Positions 53,196-60,337 of a stretch of DNA of 64,000 bases are shown piece after piece. Source of the DNA: Fen-1273 sp963837815. Its GTDB lineage: Bacteria > Bacteroidota > Ignavibacteria > UBA10030 > UBA6906. The notes beneath the pieces were generated by a model. It saw nothing but the letters and a program-made list of their open reading frames with translations. It was not told the DNA's origin and searched no databases. The DNA lies in the NCBI GenBank assembly GCA_963837815.1, contig CAWIOS010000013.1, forward strand, positions 310,001 through 374,000, read 5' to 3'. Every line of letters begins with the position of its first letter. The first letter of the stretch is position 1. The translations under genes were made by a program, and so were the position numbers.

Positions 53196-55325
53196 ATGGC
53201 CGTTGAACGCACACCGAACCGCCTGGTTCGCGAGAAGAGCCCCTACCTCCAGCAGCACGCCCACAATCCCGTCGACTGGTTTCCCTGGGGTGAAGAAGCG
53301 TTTGCCGCTGCCCGCACGCGGGATGTTCCGGTGTTCCTCTCGATCGGGTATTCCACCTGCCACTGGTGCCACGTGATGGAACGGGAGTCGTTCGAGAACG
53401 GCGCGATTGCGTCGCTCCTCAACGGGAATTTTGTGTGCATCAAGGTCGACCGGGAGGAACGGCCGGATATTGACAGGATCTACATGACCGCACTCCAGGC
53501 GATCGGGCAGAACGGCGGATGGCCGATGTCCATGTTTCTCACGCCGGAGCGGGAGCCGTTCTACGGCGGCACGTACTTTCCTCCTGATTCACGGTTCGGG
53601 AGGGCGGGATTCCCCGATGTGCTGAGGAAGATCCGCAGCATATGGGACACGGACAGGGCGAACGTGAACGAGTCAGCCCGGAGCATAACCGAATTCCTCC
53701 GGGATGCCGCCGGTGCGGTCCGGCCGGGCGGGGTTCCGGGGCCCGGGGTGATCGACGCCGCCTGGAATTCGATCTCCCCGACGTACGATCCCGTTCACGG
53801 CGGATTCGGCGGCGGGCCGAAATTTCCCCGCCCCGTAGTGTTCGATTTCCTCCTCCGGTATCACGCGCGGACGGGCTCGGCCCCCCCGCTTGCAATGGTG
53901 GCGCACACGCTCAGAGCGATGGCAGCCGGAGGAATCTACGATCAGATCGGTGGGGGATTCCACCGCTACTCCGTGGACGGACAATGGCGCGTCCCGCATT
54001 TCGAAAAGATGCTCTACGATCAGGCCCAGCTTGTGCAGGCCTACATCGGTGCCTGGCTCTGTACGCGGGAACGGGTCTTTTCGACGGTGGCGCGCGAAAC
54101 ACTGGAATACGTCCTCCGCGACATGACGGATCCGGAAGGCGGCTTTTACTCCGCGGAGGATGCCGACAGCCCACGTCCGGAAAACCCGGAGGAATCGGGT
54201 GAAGGGGCGTTTTACGTCTGGACAAAAAAGGAGATCGCCGAAGCCCTGAAGGAGGACGCATCGCTCTTTGCCGAATGCTTCGGTGTCGATGAGTCCGGGA
54301 ACGCCCCGGTCGATCCGCAGCATGAGCTTACGGGCAGGAACATACTCTACGTGCGGGCTTTGCCGGAAGCGGTAGCCGGCAGGTCCGGGCTGAATGGCGG
54401 TGAAGCGCGGATGCGTCTTGACGCGGCGCGCGCGAAGCTGCATGCCCTCCGCGCAGCGCGGCCGCGGCCGCTGAGGGACGACAAGATACTGACGTCGTGG
54501 AACGGCCTCATGATCGGTGCGTTTGCACGGGCGTCCACGGTGTTTGGAGAGGAACGATATCTTGCCGCCGCGACGCGCGCGGCGGAATTCATCCTGGCGC
54601 ACCTGAAGGGGAACGGGACTCTTCTGCGGAGGTACCGGCAGGGGGAATCCAGGATCGAGGCGCACCTTGATGACTACGCCTTCCTTGTTTCCGGGCTGAT
54701 CGATCTCTTCGCATCATCGGGAGAGGGACGCTGGCTTGAAACTGCCGTCGTCCTCACGGAGGAGCAAATCCGGAAATTCCATGATGCGGGAGGAATCGGG
54801 TTCTTCGACACGTCGGGGAACGACGCGACCGTTCTTGTGCGGATGAAAGACCAGCAAGACGGCGCGGAACCGGCGGGGAATTCCGTGTCGGCGATGAATC
54901 TGATACGGCTCGCCAGGATCATCGACCGCCCTGCGTGGGAGAGACTTGCGGCCGAGACCATCGGAGGGTTCGGCGAAACGCTTCGCACTCACCCCGGTGT
55001 TCTTCCCCTTATGGCGGCCGCTCTGGATTATCATCTCACGGCCCCGGGACAGGTTGTTATTGCAGGGCCCCGGGGCGATTCCCGTTCCCGGGAGTTGGCG
55101 GGAGTTCTCGCGACCCGGTATCTCCCCACGACGGAGACGATCCCTCTGGATCCGGGACCCGCAGGAGACATGCCCCGGATGCTGAACCCGTTCCTGCGGA
55201 ACTTGACACCCGGCGGAGGAGAGCCGGCGGCGTACGTTTGCCGGAATTTCATGTGCGATCTGCCGGCGAGAACTGCGGATTCCCTTTCAGCGCTCATCGA
55301 TCGGGAGAAGGCTGTGCCGGACTGA
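53196..55325 (+). CDS. DUF255 thioredoxin-domain protein (YyaL/SSP411-like)
   Basis: A 709-residue protein. The N-terminal thioredoxin-like DUF255 domain opens with NRLVREKSPYLQQHAHNPVD and holds the CHWC motif in GYSTCHWCHVMERESFEN. It is followed by an (alpha/alpha)6-type region (GGGFHRYSVDGQWRVPHFEK, ILTSWNGLMIGAFARAS) typical of the YyaL/SSP411 family. The biochemical role is not established. It probably follows the ABC exporter on one transcript. A hairpin (55337-55358) lies after its stop. Confidence 0.88.
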   Translation: MAVERTPNRLVREKSPYLQQHAHNPVDWFPWGEEAFAAARTRDVPVFLSIGYSTCHWCHVMERESFENGAIASLLNGNFVCIKVDREERPDIDRIYMTALQAIGQNGGWPMSMFLTPEREPFYGGTYFPPDSRFGRAGFPDVLRKIRSIWDTDRANVNESARSITEFLRDAAGAVRPGGVPGPGVIDAAWNSISPTYDPVHGGFGGGPKFPRPVVFDFLLRYHARTGSAPPLAMVAHTLRAMAAGGIYDQIGGGFHRYSVDGQWRVPHFEKMLYDQAQLVQAYIGAWLCTRERVFSTVARETLEYVLRDMTDPEGGFYSAEDADSPRPENPEESGEGAFYVWTKKEIAEALKEDASLFAECFGVDESGNAPVDPQHELTGRNILYVRALPEAVAGRSGLNGGEARMRLDAARAKLHALRAARPRPLRDDKILTSWNGLMIGAFARASTVFGEERYLAAATRAAEFILAHLKGNGTLLRRYRQGESRIEAHLDDYAFLVSGLIDLFASSGEGRWLETAVVLTEEQIRKFHDAGGIGFFDTSGNDATVLVRMKDQQDGAEPAGNSVSAMNLIRLARIIDRPAWERLAAETIGGFGETLRTHPGVLPLMAAALDYHLTAPGQVVIAGPRGDSRSRELAGVLATRYLPTTETIPLDPGPAGDMPRMLNPFLRNLTPGGGEPAAYVCRNFMCDLPARTADSLSALIDREKAVPD

Positions 55326-55336
55326 ATGGAGAGCGA

Positions 55337-55358
55337 TGCCGGCGGTATTTTGCCGGCA
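55337..55358. other. Inverted repeat between convergent genes, possible weak terminator
   Basis: TGCCGGC (55337-55343) and GCCGGCA (55352-55358) form a perfect 7-bp stem with loop GGTATTTT. No T run follows on either strand, so its role as terminator is uncertain. It lies between the convergent stops at 55325 and 55390. Confidence 0.35.
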
Positions 55359-55389
55359 CCGTCATGTGTGAGGTGTAACTGAAGAATCC

Positions 55390-55686
55390 CTAGCGCCTGT
55401 GCCCCCCGCGTCCATAGAACGCTCTCCCGCCGTGCCGGTAACCCCACCCGCCGTAGAACCGGTTGTAACCGGGATGCCGGACGTACCATCCTCCCGGCGC
55501 CCAACCGCAGCGCGGCCCGTACCATGCGCGGTGCCCGGCGACCCAGAACCACCCCGGGTGTGCCACGATCACTTCATGCCGGGGTCCTCCCCTGTATCCC
55601 ACCCAGACCCCCGCATGTGCATCGGGTGACATTGCAAGAAGCCCCCCGAGCGCCAACCCTGCGAGCCAGAGTCCTTTTCGTTTCAT
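55390..55686 (-). CDS. Small exported Gly/Tyr/Trp/Arg-rich protein
   Basis: A 98-residue protein. The signal peptide MKRKGLWLAGLALGG ends near DAHA. The mature part is rich in G, Y, W, H and R (VWVGYRGGPRHEV, HPGYNRFYGGWGYRHGG). Such short YXXG/W-rich secreted proteins are common in many phyla and lack a known function. A GAGAGGGACA sequence lies just upstream of the ATG. The 276 bases between this gene and the next minus-strand gene (55687-55962) hold no coding or structural feature I can support. Confidence 0.6.
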   Translation of the reverse strand: MKRKGLWLAGLALGGLLAMSPDAHAGVWVGYRGGPRHEVIVAHPGWFWVAGHRAWYGPRCGWAPGGWYVRHPGYNRFYGGWGYRHGGRAFYGRGGHRR

Positions 55687-55962
55687 TGTGTCCCTCTCTT
55701 CCGACTTTGATTGCCGTTTCCTGGACATCTTCAGGCCGGAACATACGAATACAACCCGCGTGCCAGAGTGACACACCGGGGGTGATTGCATCTCTCTCGC
55801 TTTTTTGTCACAATGAGGCGGAAATTCAGAAGGAGTTTCCTGTGCGGGGAGAGTTTCTCTGTCGGATCGTCGAGAAAAGTGTACGGTCCGGGCGGAGAGT
55901 GAATAGAGAGGGATACAATCCTGCACGCGAACCGGCCGGCACGGAATCGGCCGGAGCTGAAG

Positions 55963-56214
55963 TCAGTGGACAGGCCTGTGAAGCGTCCACCCCGGTTTCC
56001 TCGTCCGAAGGTTTTCGAGGCCACTCCCGCTTCCGAGGTCCGATGCGACCTGATCGGCAAACCGGGCCGCCTGGACGCCGTCAAGAAACCAGTCCGAGCT
56101 GAGCGTTTTCCTGAAAAGGAATCTGTTTCTGCTGACGCGAACGACCCACGTGGTTCCGAGGCCGTCTGTCTGATCGACGCTGATCGTGTACCCGTTGACG
56201 GATTTTTCTGACAT
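55963..56214 (-). CDS. Small protein of unknown function
   Basis: An 83-residue soluble protein. The core TTWVVRVSRNRFLFRKTLSSD followed by WFLDGVQAARFADQVASDLG looks like a beta-hairpin plus helix and has sensible amino-acid composition, unlike out-of-frame translations in this GC-rich DNA. I do not recognise the family. It is divergent from arfB, with a 15-base palindrome between the two start codons. The C-terminal ~15 residues look unordered. Confidence 0.5.
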   Translation of the reverse strand: MSEKSVNGYTISVDQTDGLGTTWVVRVSRNRFLFRKTLSSDWFLDGVQAARFADQVASDLGSGSGLENLRTRKPGWTLHRPVH

Positions 56215-56233
56215 GGTCGCTGTTGCTCCGGAA

Positions 56234-56248
56234 GTACTATCATAGTAC
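56234..56248. promoter_or_regulatory. Palindrome GTACTAT-C-ATAGTAC between divergent genes, operator candidate
   Basis: A perfect inverted repeat with 7-base arms (56234-56240 and 56242-56248) around a single C. It is centred between the start codons of the divergent small-protein gene (ATG at 56214) and arfB (ATG at 56272). The size and position suit a dimeric regulator binding both promoters, but no other copy of the palindrome was noticed. Confidence 0.35.
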
Positions 56249-56271
56249 GCAGAACGGCAGAGAAGTTCAAC

Positions 56272-56703
56272 ATGGCGGAATTCATCGAGATTGACGACAG
56301 GCTCCGGATACCGGAAAGTGAACTTTCGTTCTCGTTTGCGCGGAGCGGGGGTCCGGGAGGTCAGAACGTGAACAAGGTTTCCACGCGCGTTGAACTCCGG
56401 TTCGATATCGGCGCATCACGGGCTCTTGATGCCGCGCAGAAGAGCATGCTCTTCGCAGCGCTCGGTCAGAGGGCCGTGACCGGCGGAATCCTGCGCGTGA
56501 GGTCGGACGCTTCACGCAGCCAGTGGAACAACCGCCAGGATGCGGTCCGGAAATTCGTCCGGCTTCTCACGCGTGCGCTTGAACCGGTGAAGAAGCGTGC
56601 GCCGTCGCGCCCCACCCGTGCCTCGCGCACGAATCGGCTCGAATCGAAGAAGAAAGCGGGCGCGGTGAAACGGATGCGTGGGCGTGTGAGGGGGGACGAA
56701 TGA
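56272..56703 (+). CDS. arfB: Release-factor-like peptidyl-tRNA hydrolase ArfB (YaeJ)
   Basis: A 143-residue protein with only the catalytic class I release-factor domain. The GGQ motif is in RSGGPGGQNVNKVSTRVELR, and the C-terminal tail is basic (SRTNRLESKKKAGAVKRMRG), as needed to enter the mRNA channel. It has no stop-codon recognition domain, consistent with rescue of stalled ribosomes. The start is ATG 56272; no strong Shine-Dalgarno was seen. Confidence 0.88.
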   Translation: MAEFIEIDDRLRIPESELSFSFARSGGPGGQNVNKVSTRVELRFDIGASRALDAAQKSMLFAALGQRAVTGGILRVRSDASRSQWNNRQDAVRKFVRLLTRALEPVKKRAPSRPTRASRTNRLESKKKAGAVKRMRGRVRGDE

Positions 56704-56711
56704 TCGTCACC

Positions 56712-56742
56712 TTGCGCGGGCGGTGAATTTTCCGTACCTTGG
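56712..56742 (+). promoter_or_regulatory. Promoter TTG-N20-TACCTTGG for the DUF47-Pit operon
   Basis: TTG at 56712-56714, a 20-base spacer and TACCTTGG at 56735-56742. It lies between arfB and the DUF47 gene and would give a 5' leader of about 80 bases. Confidence 0.5.
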
Positions 56743-56828
56743 ACGGGCAATTCTGCAGCAATCCCGTACCACGCTCCCCGCGGCTTCGTTCTCATCGATG
56801 TCACTTCACTCAAAGGGTCAGCATTTCA

Positions 56829-57479
56829 ATGAAAATCGACGCCATCCTGCACGCGCTTCTGCCGAAAGACGACAGTTTCTTCAACCTGTTCGAAAAAGAC
56901 TCCGCCAACCTCCTCCTGGCGGCGGCGACATTCAGAGACATGATGTCCAACGGCATATCCAAAGAGGAACGGGGACAGAAGATACGGAAGATCGAAGAGA
57001 TCGAACACCGGGGCGACGAGATAACACACCAGATATTCAAGGCGCTGGGGACGACGTTTATCACTCCGTTCGACAGGGAGGACATTCACATCCTCGCCTC
57101 CAAGCTCGATGACATACTCGATTACATCCAGGGAGCGGCAACGCGGATCGTCCTCTACCGGGTGGAGACAATCTCGCCGGAGGCGGAAAAGCTCGCGGCA
57201 CTCGTATACGACGGGGTCGTCGAGTTGAACAAGGCGATCCCGAAACTGAGGGACCTCCGGAACGCGGATGCGATCAACGAGAGTCTCGTCAAGATCAACA
57301 GCATGGAAAATGAAGCCGACGACATTTTCGAGCGTGCGATCGCCAGCCTGTTTGACACGTGCACGGATCCCATACAGATCATCAAGCTGAAGGAACTTCT
57401 CGTCAGCCTTGAAACGGCGACCGATCAGTGCGAGGATGCGTCCAACGCCATAGAGTCCATACTCGTCAAGCACGCCTGA
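56829..57479 (+). CDS. DUF47/PhoU-like Pit accessory protein
   Basis: A 216-residue all-helical protein of the DUF47 (PhoU-like) family: LLPKDDSFFNLFEKDSANLL, IRKIEEIEHRGDEITHQIF, PFDREDIHILASKLDDILD and a C-terminal CEDASNAIESILVKHA. Members usually lie next to Pit phosphate transporters and regulate them. Here the Pit ATG directly follows the stop, separated by one base. ATG 56829 is chosen because the conserved region begins within a few residues; an upstream in-frame GTG (56739) overlaps the promoter. Confidence 0.88.
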   Translation: MKIDAILHALLPKDDSFFNLFEKDSANLLLAAATFRDMMSNGISKEERGQKIRKIEEIEHRGDEITHQIFKALGTTFITPFDREDIHILASKLDDILDYIQGAATRIVLYRVETISPEAEKLAALVYDGVVELNKAIPKLRDLRNADAINESLVKINSMENEADDIFERAIASLFDTCTDPIQIIKLKELLVSLETATDQCEDASNAIESILVKHA

Positions 57480-57480
57480 C

Positions 57481-58479
57481 ATGGTCACCATCGTTCTGAG
57501 CGTTATCGGACTGGCCCTCGTTTTTGATTTTCTCAACGGCTTTCACGACGCTGCCAACTCCATCGCCACGGTCGTGTCCACCCGCGTCCTTACGCCGAGA
57601 AAAGCCGTCGTATGGGCCGCATTTTTCAATCTCGTCGCCGCGCTTGTCTTCGATGTTCACATTGCCAGGACGATCGGCAAGGGGCTCGTGGAAATCGAAG
57701 ATGTTACCGTGTACGTCATCATGGCCGGGCTCCTTGGTGCAATTGCCTGGAATCTGATCACCTGGTGGTTCGGGATTCCATCGAGCTCCTCGCATGCCCT
57801 GATCGGCGGTTACGGCGGGGCGGCCGTCGCGAAGGCGGGGTTCGGCGCGATCATCATGTCCGGATGGATCAAGACGCTTATGTTTATTGTCCTTGCCCCC
57901 ATCCTGGGGATGGTCCTGGGGTACTTTTTGCAAGTTGCGGTCCTCTGGATCGTGAGAAAATCCTCGTACGAGAAGGTGAACGTGGTTTTCCGCAAGCTTC
58001 AACTTGTCTCTGCAGCGCTCTACAGCCTGGGACACGGGACGAATGACGCGCAGAAGACGATGGGGATCATCACGGGGCTCCTCCTGACGGCCGGATTTCT
58101 CCATGAGTTTCAGGTTCCTCTCTGGGTCATCCTGATGTCGCACTGCGCGATCGCTCTCGGCACACTATTCGGAGGGTGGCGCATAGTGAAAACCATGGGT
58201 TCGAAAATCACGAAATTGAAGCCCTCGGACGGTTTTTGCGCCGAAAGCGCCGGTGGAATCACGCTCCTTCTGACGGCGTACTTTGGCATCGCCGTCAGCA
58301 CGACGCACACAATAGCGGGCGCCATCATGGGGGTCGGGGCCACGAAGCGTCTTTCGGCGGTCCGGTGGGGGATCGCGGGGACGATGCTGTGGGCCTGGAT
58401 ACTCACGATCCCGGCGTCCGCACTCGTAGCGGCCGCCTGTTACTATGCAATTGTCGGCGTTCAGACAATCGCGCGCTAG
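57481..58479 (+). CDS. pit: Low-affinity inorganic phosphate transporter (PiT family)
   Basis: A 332-residue membrane protein with about ten hydrophobic segments. The two family signatures are present: LNGFHDAANSIATVVSTRVL near the N-terminus and LGHGTNDAQKTMGIITGLL in the second half, plus GIPSSSSHALIGG and STTHTIAGAIMGVG. PiT proteins import metal-phosphate with H+ or Na+. It pairs with the DUF47 gene one base upstream. The his promoter starts nine bases after its stop. Confidence 0.92.
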   Translation: MVTIVLSVIGLALVFDFLNGFHDAANSIATVVSTRVLTPRKAVVWAAFFNLVAALVFDVHIARTIGKGLVEIEDVTVYVIMAGLLGAIAWNLITWWFGIPSSSSHALIGGYGGAAVAKAGFGAIIMSGWIKTLMFIVLAPILGMVLGYFLQVAVLWIVRKSSYEKVNVVFRKLQLVSAALYSLGHGTNDAQKTMGIITGLLLTAGFLHEFQVPLWVILMSHCAIALGTLFGGWRIVKTMGSKITKLKPSDGFCAESAGGITLLLTAYFGIAVSTTHTIAGAIMGVGATKRLSAVRWGIAGTMLWAWILTIPASALVAAACYYAIVGVQTIAR

Positions 58480-58487
58480 GATTTCTC

Positions 58488-58518
58488 TTGACAGAGCGGC
58501 GTCAATTGCCTATATTAC
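58488..58518 (+). promoter_or_regulatory. Promoter of the histidine operon
   Basis: TTGACA at 58488-58493 and TATATT at 58511-58516, 17 bases apart; in the terms used elsewhere in the window this is TTG-N20-TATATTAC (58488-58518). It is the best match to both the E. coli and the local consensus. Transcription should start near 58522-58524, only one to three bases before the leader-peptide ATG at 58525. Confidence 0.75.
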
Positions 58519-58524
58519 TATATT

Positions 58525-58620
58525 ATGATCAGGTCTGATTCCACGAAGCGGCACCATTCTCACCATCACGCGCACCATGTGCGCGGATATGCGTATTCCG
58601 ATGGGGTGGCAGCCGGCTGA
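58525..58620 (+). CDS. his operon leader peptide (31 aa, seven His in nine residues)
   Basis: A 31-codon ORF begins ATG at 58525 and ends TGA at 58618. Codons 10-18 (58552-58578) read HHSHHHAHH, followed by VRGYAYSD. Seven His codons in nine is a density seen in known his leader peptides (enteric hisL), and the ORF lies between the promoter and hisZ. No Shine-Dalgarno exists and the ATG is almost at the predicted transcript 5' end, so it would be translated as a leaderless or nearly leaderless message. No other start codon in this frame includes the His run. Likely role: the ribosome stalls on the His codons when charged tRNA-His is scarce and steers the downstream RNA fold. Confidence 0.82.
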   Translation: MIRSDSTKRHHSHHHAHHVRGYAYSDGVAAG

Positions 58621-58675
58621 TGGAGTGAGCGTCAGTGATCAAGGAAGCCCTTCCCGGAATACGGGACGGGCTTTC
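58584..58675 (+). promoter_or_regulatory. his attenuator: competing antiterminator and terminator hairpins
   Basis: Three alternative pairings are visible. (1) CGGATA (58584-58589) can pair with TAT(T)CCG (58594-58600). (2) CGTATTCCG (58592-58600) is perfectly complementary to CGGAATACG (58655-58663), the antiterminator. (3) GGAAGCCC (58643-58650) with GGGCTTTC (58668-58675), plus TCCCG (58652-58656) with CGGGA (58662-58666), forms a 13-bp terminator stem with loop GAATA. Pairing 2 uses terminator bases, so 2 and 3 are exclusive. A ribosome held on the His codons would free 58592-58600 for pairing 2 and let transcription reach hisZ. Weak point: no T run directly follows the terminator; six T's come only at 58692-58697. 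Confidence 0.72.
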
Positions 58676-58727
58676 ATCGTTTCTGGGGGTGTTTTTTCAT
58701 TCGTCACACCAATAAAGGGCGAGCAGG

Positions 58728-59693
58728 ATGAACCGCGATATCGTCGGGCTGCCGGCGGGATACAGGGATTTCATGTTCCGGGACGCCGAAATGCGCAGGC
58801 GGATCGAAAATGAATTTGCGTCGGTGTTCACGGCGTCAGGATTCAGGGAGATCATCCCTTCCGCGGTTGAGTACCTCGATCTCTACACGCGCGGCAATCA
58901 GGGCATCCGGGAGAGGGCGATGCGGTTCCTTGACAGGGAGGACAATCTCCTTGCGCTCCGTGCAGACTTCACACCGGCCGTGGCGAGGATAGTAACGGCG
59001 CACCTCCGCGACATGCCTTTGCCCGTCCGTGTATGGTACAGCGGTCCGGTGTTCAGAAAGACGGACCGCCACAGGGGGCAGTACCAGGAATTCAGCCAGA
59101 TAGGGGCCGAGCTTATTGGTGGGAGTCCGGCTGCGGCCGATGGCGAGATACTCGACGTCGCGCTAAACTGTCTCTCGAAGTCGGGGTTCCCCGACGCGTC
59201 GGTTCATGTCAATCACGCGGGGATATTCCGCGGCATTGTCAACGGGCTGGGACTCGGGCAGTCGGAGCTGGCCGAGGTCCGATCCGCGATCGACAGGAAA
59301 GACATGCGTGCGCTTGGGTCGCGCCTGGAGGAGCTCGGTGTCGGGGGATCGGTCAGGGGTCAGGTCGACACGCTTTCCCGCTGCGTGGGGGATTCGCGCG
59401 CGCTTGCCGCGGCTGCATCCTCGATCGAGAACGAAGAGTCGCGGGAGGCAATCGCCTCGCTGGAATCGCTTGCCGCGCACCTGCCACAGTGGCGGGAGAG
59501 GATAACGTTTGACCTCACCGAGATTGATGAGATGGAATACTACACCGGCGTCATGTTCACGTTTCTCAGCCCTGCCCATTCCGTCGAGCTGGGGCGGGGG
59601 GGGAGGTACGATTCGCTCATGCGGGAGTTCGGCGCAGATCTCCCCGCGGTCGGCTTCTCTTTCTCCATGGACTCACTCGGCGGGTGCGCATGA
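58728..59693 (+). CDS. hisZ: ATP phosphoribosyltransferase regulatory subunit HisZ
   Basis: A 321-residue HisRS-like protein without tRNA-synthetase activity. GLPAGYRDFMFRDAEMRRRI, LRADFTPAVARIVTAHLR and the motif-2-like PVFRKTDRHRGQYQEFSQIG are typical of HisZ; the length is shorter than HisRS and the anticodon-binding domain is absent. HisZ forms a complex with short HisG and is needed for its activity and histidine feedback. It is the first structural gene after the attenuator, with AAAGGG upstream of the ATG, and overlaps hisG by ATGA. Confidence 0.9.
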   Translation: MNRDIVGLPAGYRDFMFRDAEMRRRIENEFASVFTASGFREIIPSAVEYLDLYTRGNQGIRERAMRFLDREDNLLALRADFTPAVARIVTAHLRDMPLPVRVWYSGPVFRKTDRHRGQYQEFSQIGAELIGGSPAAADGEILDVALNCLSKSGFPDASVHVNHAGIFRGIVNGLGLGQSELAEVRSAIDRKDMRALGSRLEELGVGGSVRGQVDTLSRCVGDSRALAAAASSIENEESREAIASLESLAAHLPQWRERITFDLTEIDEMEYYTGVMFTFLSPAHSVELGRGGRYDSLMREFGADLPAVGFSFSMDSLGGCA

Positions 59694-60337
59694 AGAACTG
59701 TGTCCGCATCGCCCTCCCGAAAGGGAGACTGTATGACTCCGGCACGGCGCTCCTCGCCAGGGCCGGGATCGAGATTGCCGCCGCCGACGGATCCCGGAAA
59801 CTCGTCTTCACCGATACGGACGGGAGATTTGAATTCATCCCTCTCAAACCGATTGACATTCCCGTGTACGTCGAGTCAGGGACCATAGATGCCGGGATTG
59901 TCGGGAGCGACATACTCCGGGAGATCGAGGCGGACGTGTATGAGCCCGTGGACCTCGGCATCGGCAGGTGCCGTCTCGTCCTGGCGGCGGCCTCGGGCCT
60001 CGAGCTCCCCGCCGCCGGCTCTCTCCGGGTTGCGACGAAGTATCCGCGGACCACGGAGCGCTTCTTCAGGGGAAAACAGCTTCATGTGCACATCGTGAAA
60101 CTGGACGGCTCCGTCGAAATTGCGCCGCTCCTCGGTCTCGCCGACGCCATCGTCGATCTCGTGGAAACCGGGAGAACGCTCAGGGAAAACGGGATGCGGG
60201 TTGTCGAAGACGTGGCCCCCGTCAGTGCAAAGCTCATCGTCAACAGGACGGCGATGAAGACCAAATCCGTGGATATCCGCCACCTCATAACTGAACTTGA
60301 TACGGTTGTCTATGAAAATCCTGGACAGCAGGACTGA
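59690..60337 (+). CDS. hisG: ATP phosphoribosyltransferase, short form
   Basis: A 215-residue catalytic subunit for the first step of histidine synthesis (ATP + PRPP). RIALPKGRLYDSG, DAGIVGSDIL, RVATKYPRTTERFF and the PRPP-binding DAIVDLVETGRTLRENGM are conserved. It lacks the C-terminal regulatory domain of long HisG, in keeping with the hisZ gene directly upstream. ATG 59690 overlaps the hisZ stop; GTG 59684 in frame is less likely. Its 3' end overlaps hisD by 26 bases. Confidence 0.93.
   Translation: MKNCVRIALPKGRLYDSGTALLARAGIEIAAADGSRKLVFTDTDGRFEFIPLKPIDIPVYVESGTIDAGIVGSDILREIEADVYEPVDLGIGRCRLVLAAASGLELPAAGSLRVATKYPRTTERFFRGKQLHVHIVKLDGSVEIAPLLGLADAIVDLVETGRTLRENGMRVVEDVAPVSAKLIVNRTAMKTKSVDIRHLITELDTVVYENPGQQD

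Noticed and set aside
58569..58585. CGCGCAC-CAT-GTGCGCG hairpin overlapping the last His codons of the leader.
   Set aside because: It has a three-base loop and would be melted by translating ribosomes. It could be the classical pause hairpin, but the 58584-58600 pairing fits better, so it was not listed separately.
58610..58619. Ten-base palindrome CAGCCGGCTG at the end of the leader peptide.
   Set aside because: Self-complementary without a loop, within coding sequence, and of a type expected by chance in GC-rich DNA.
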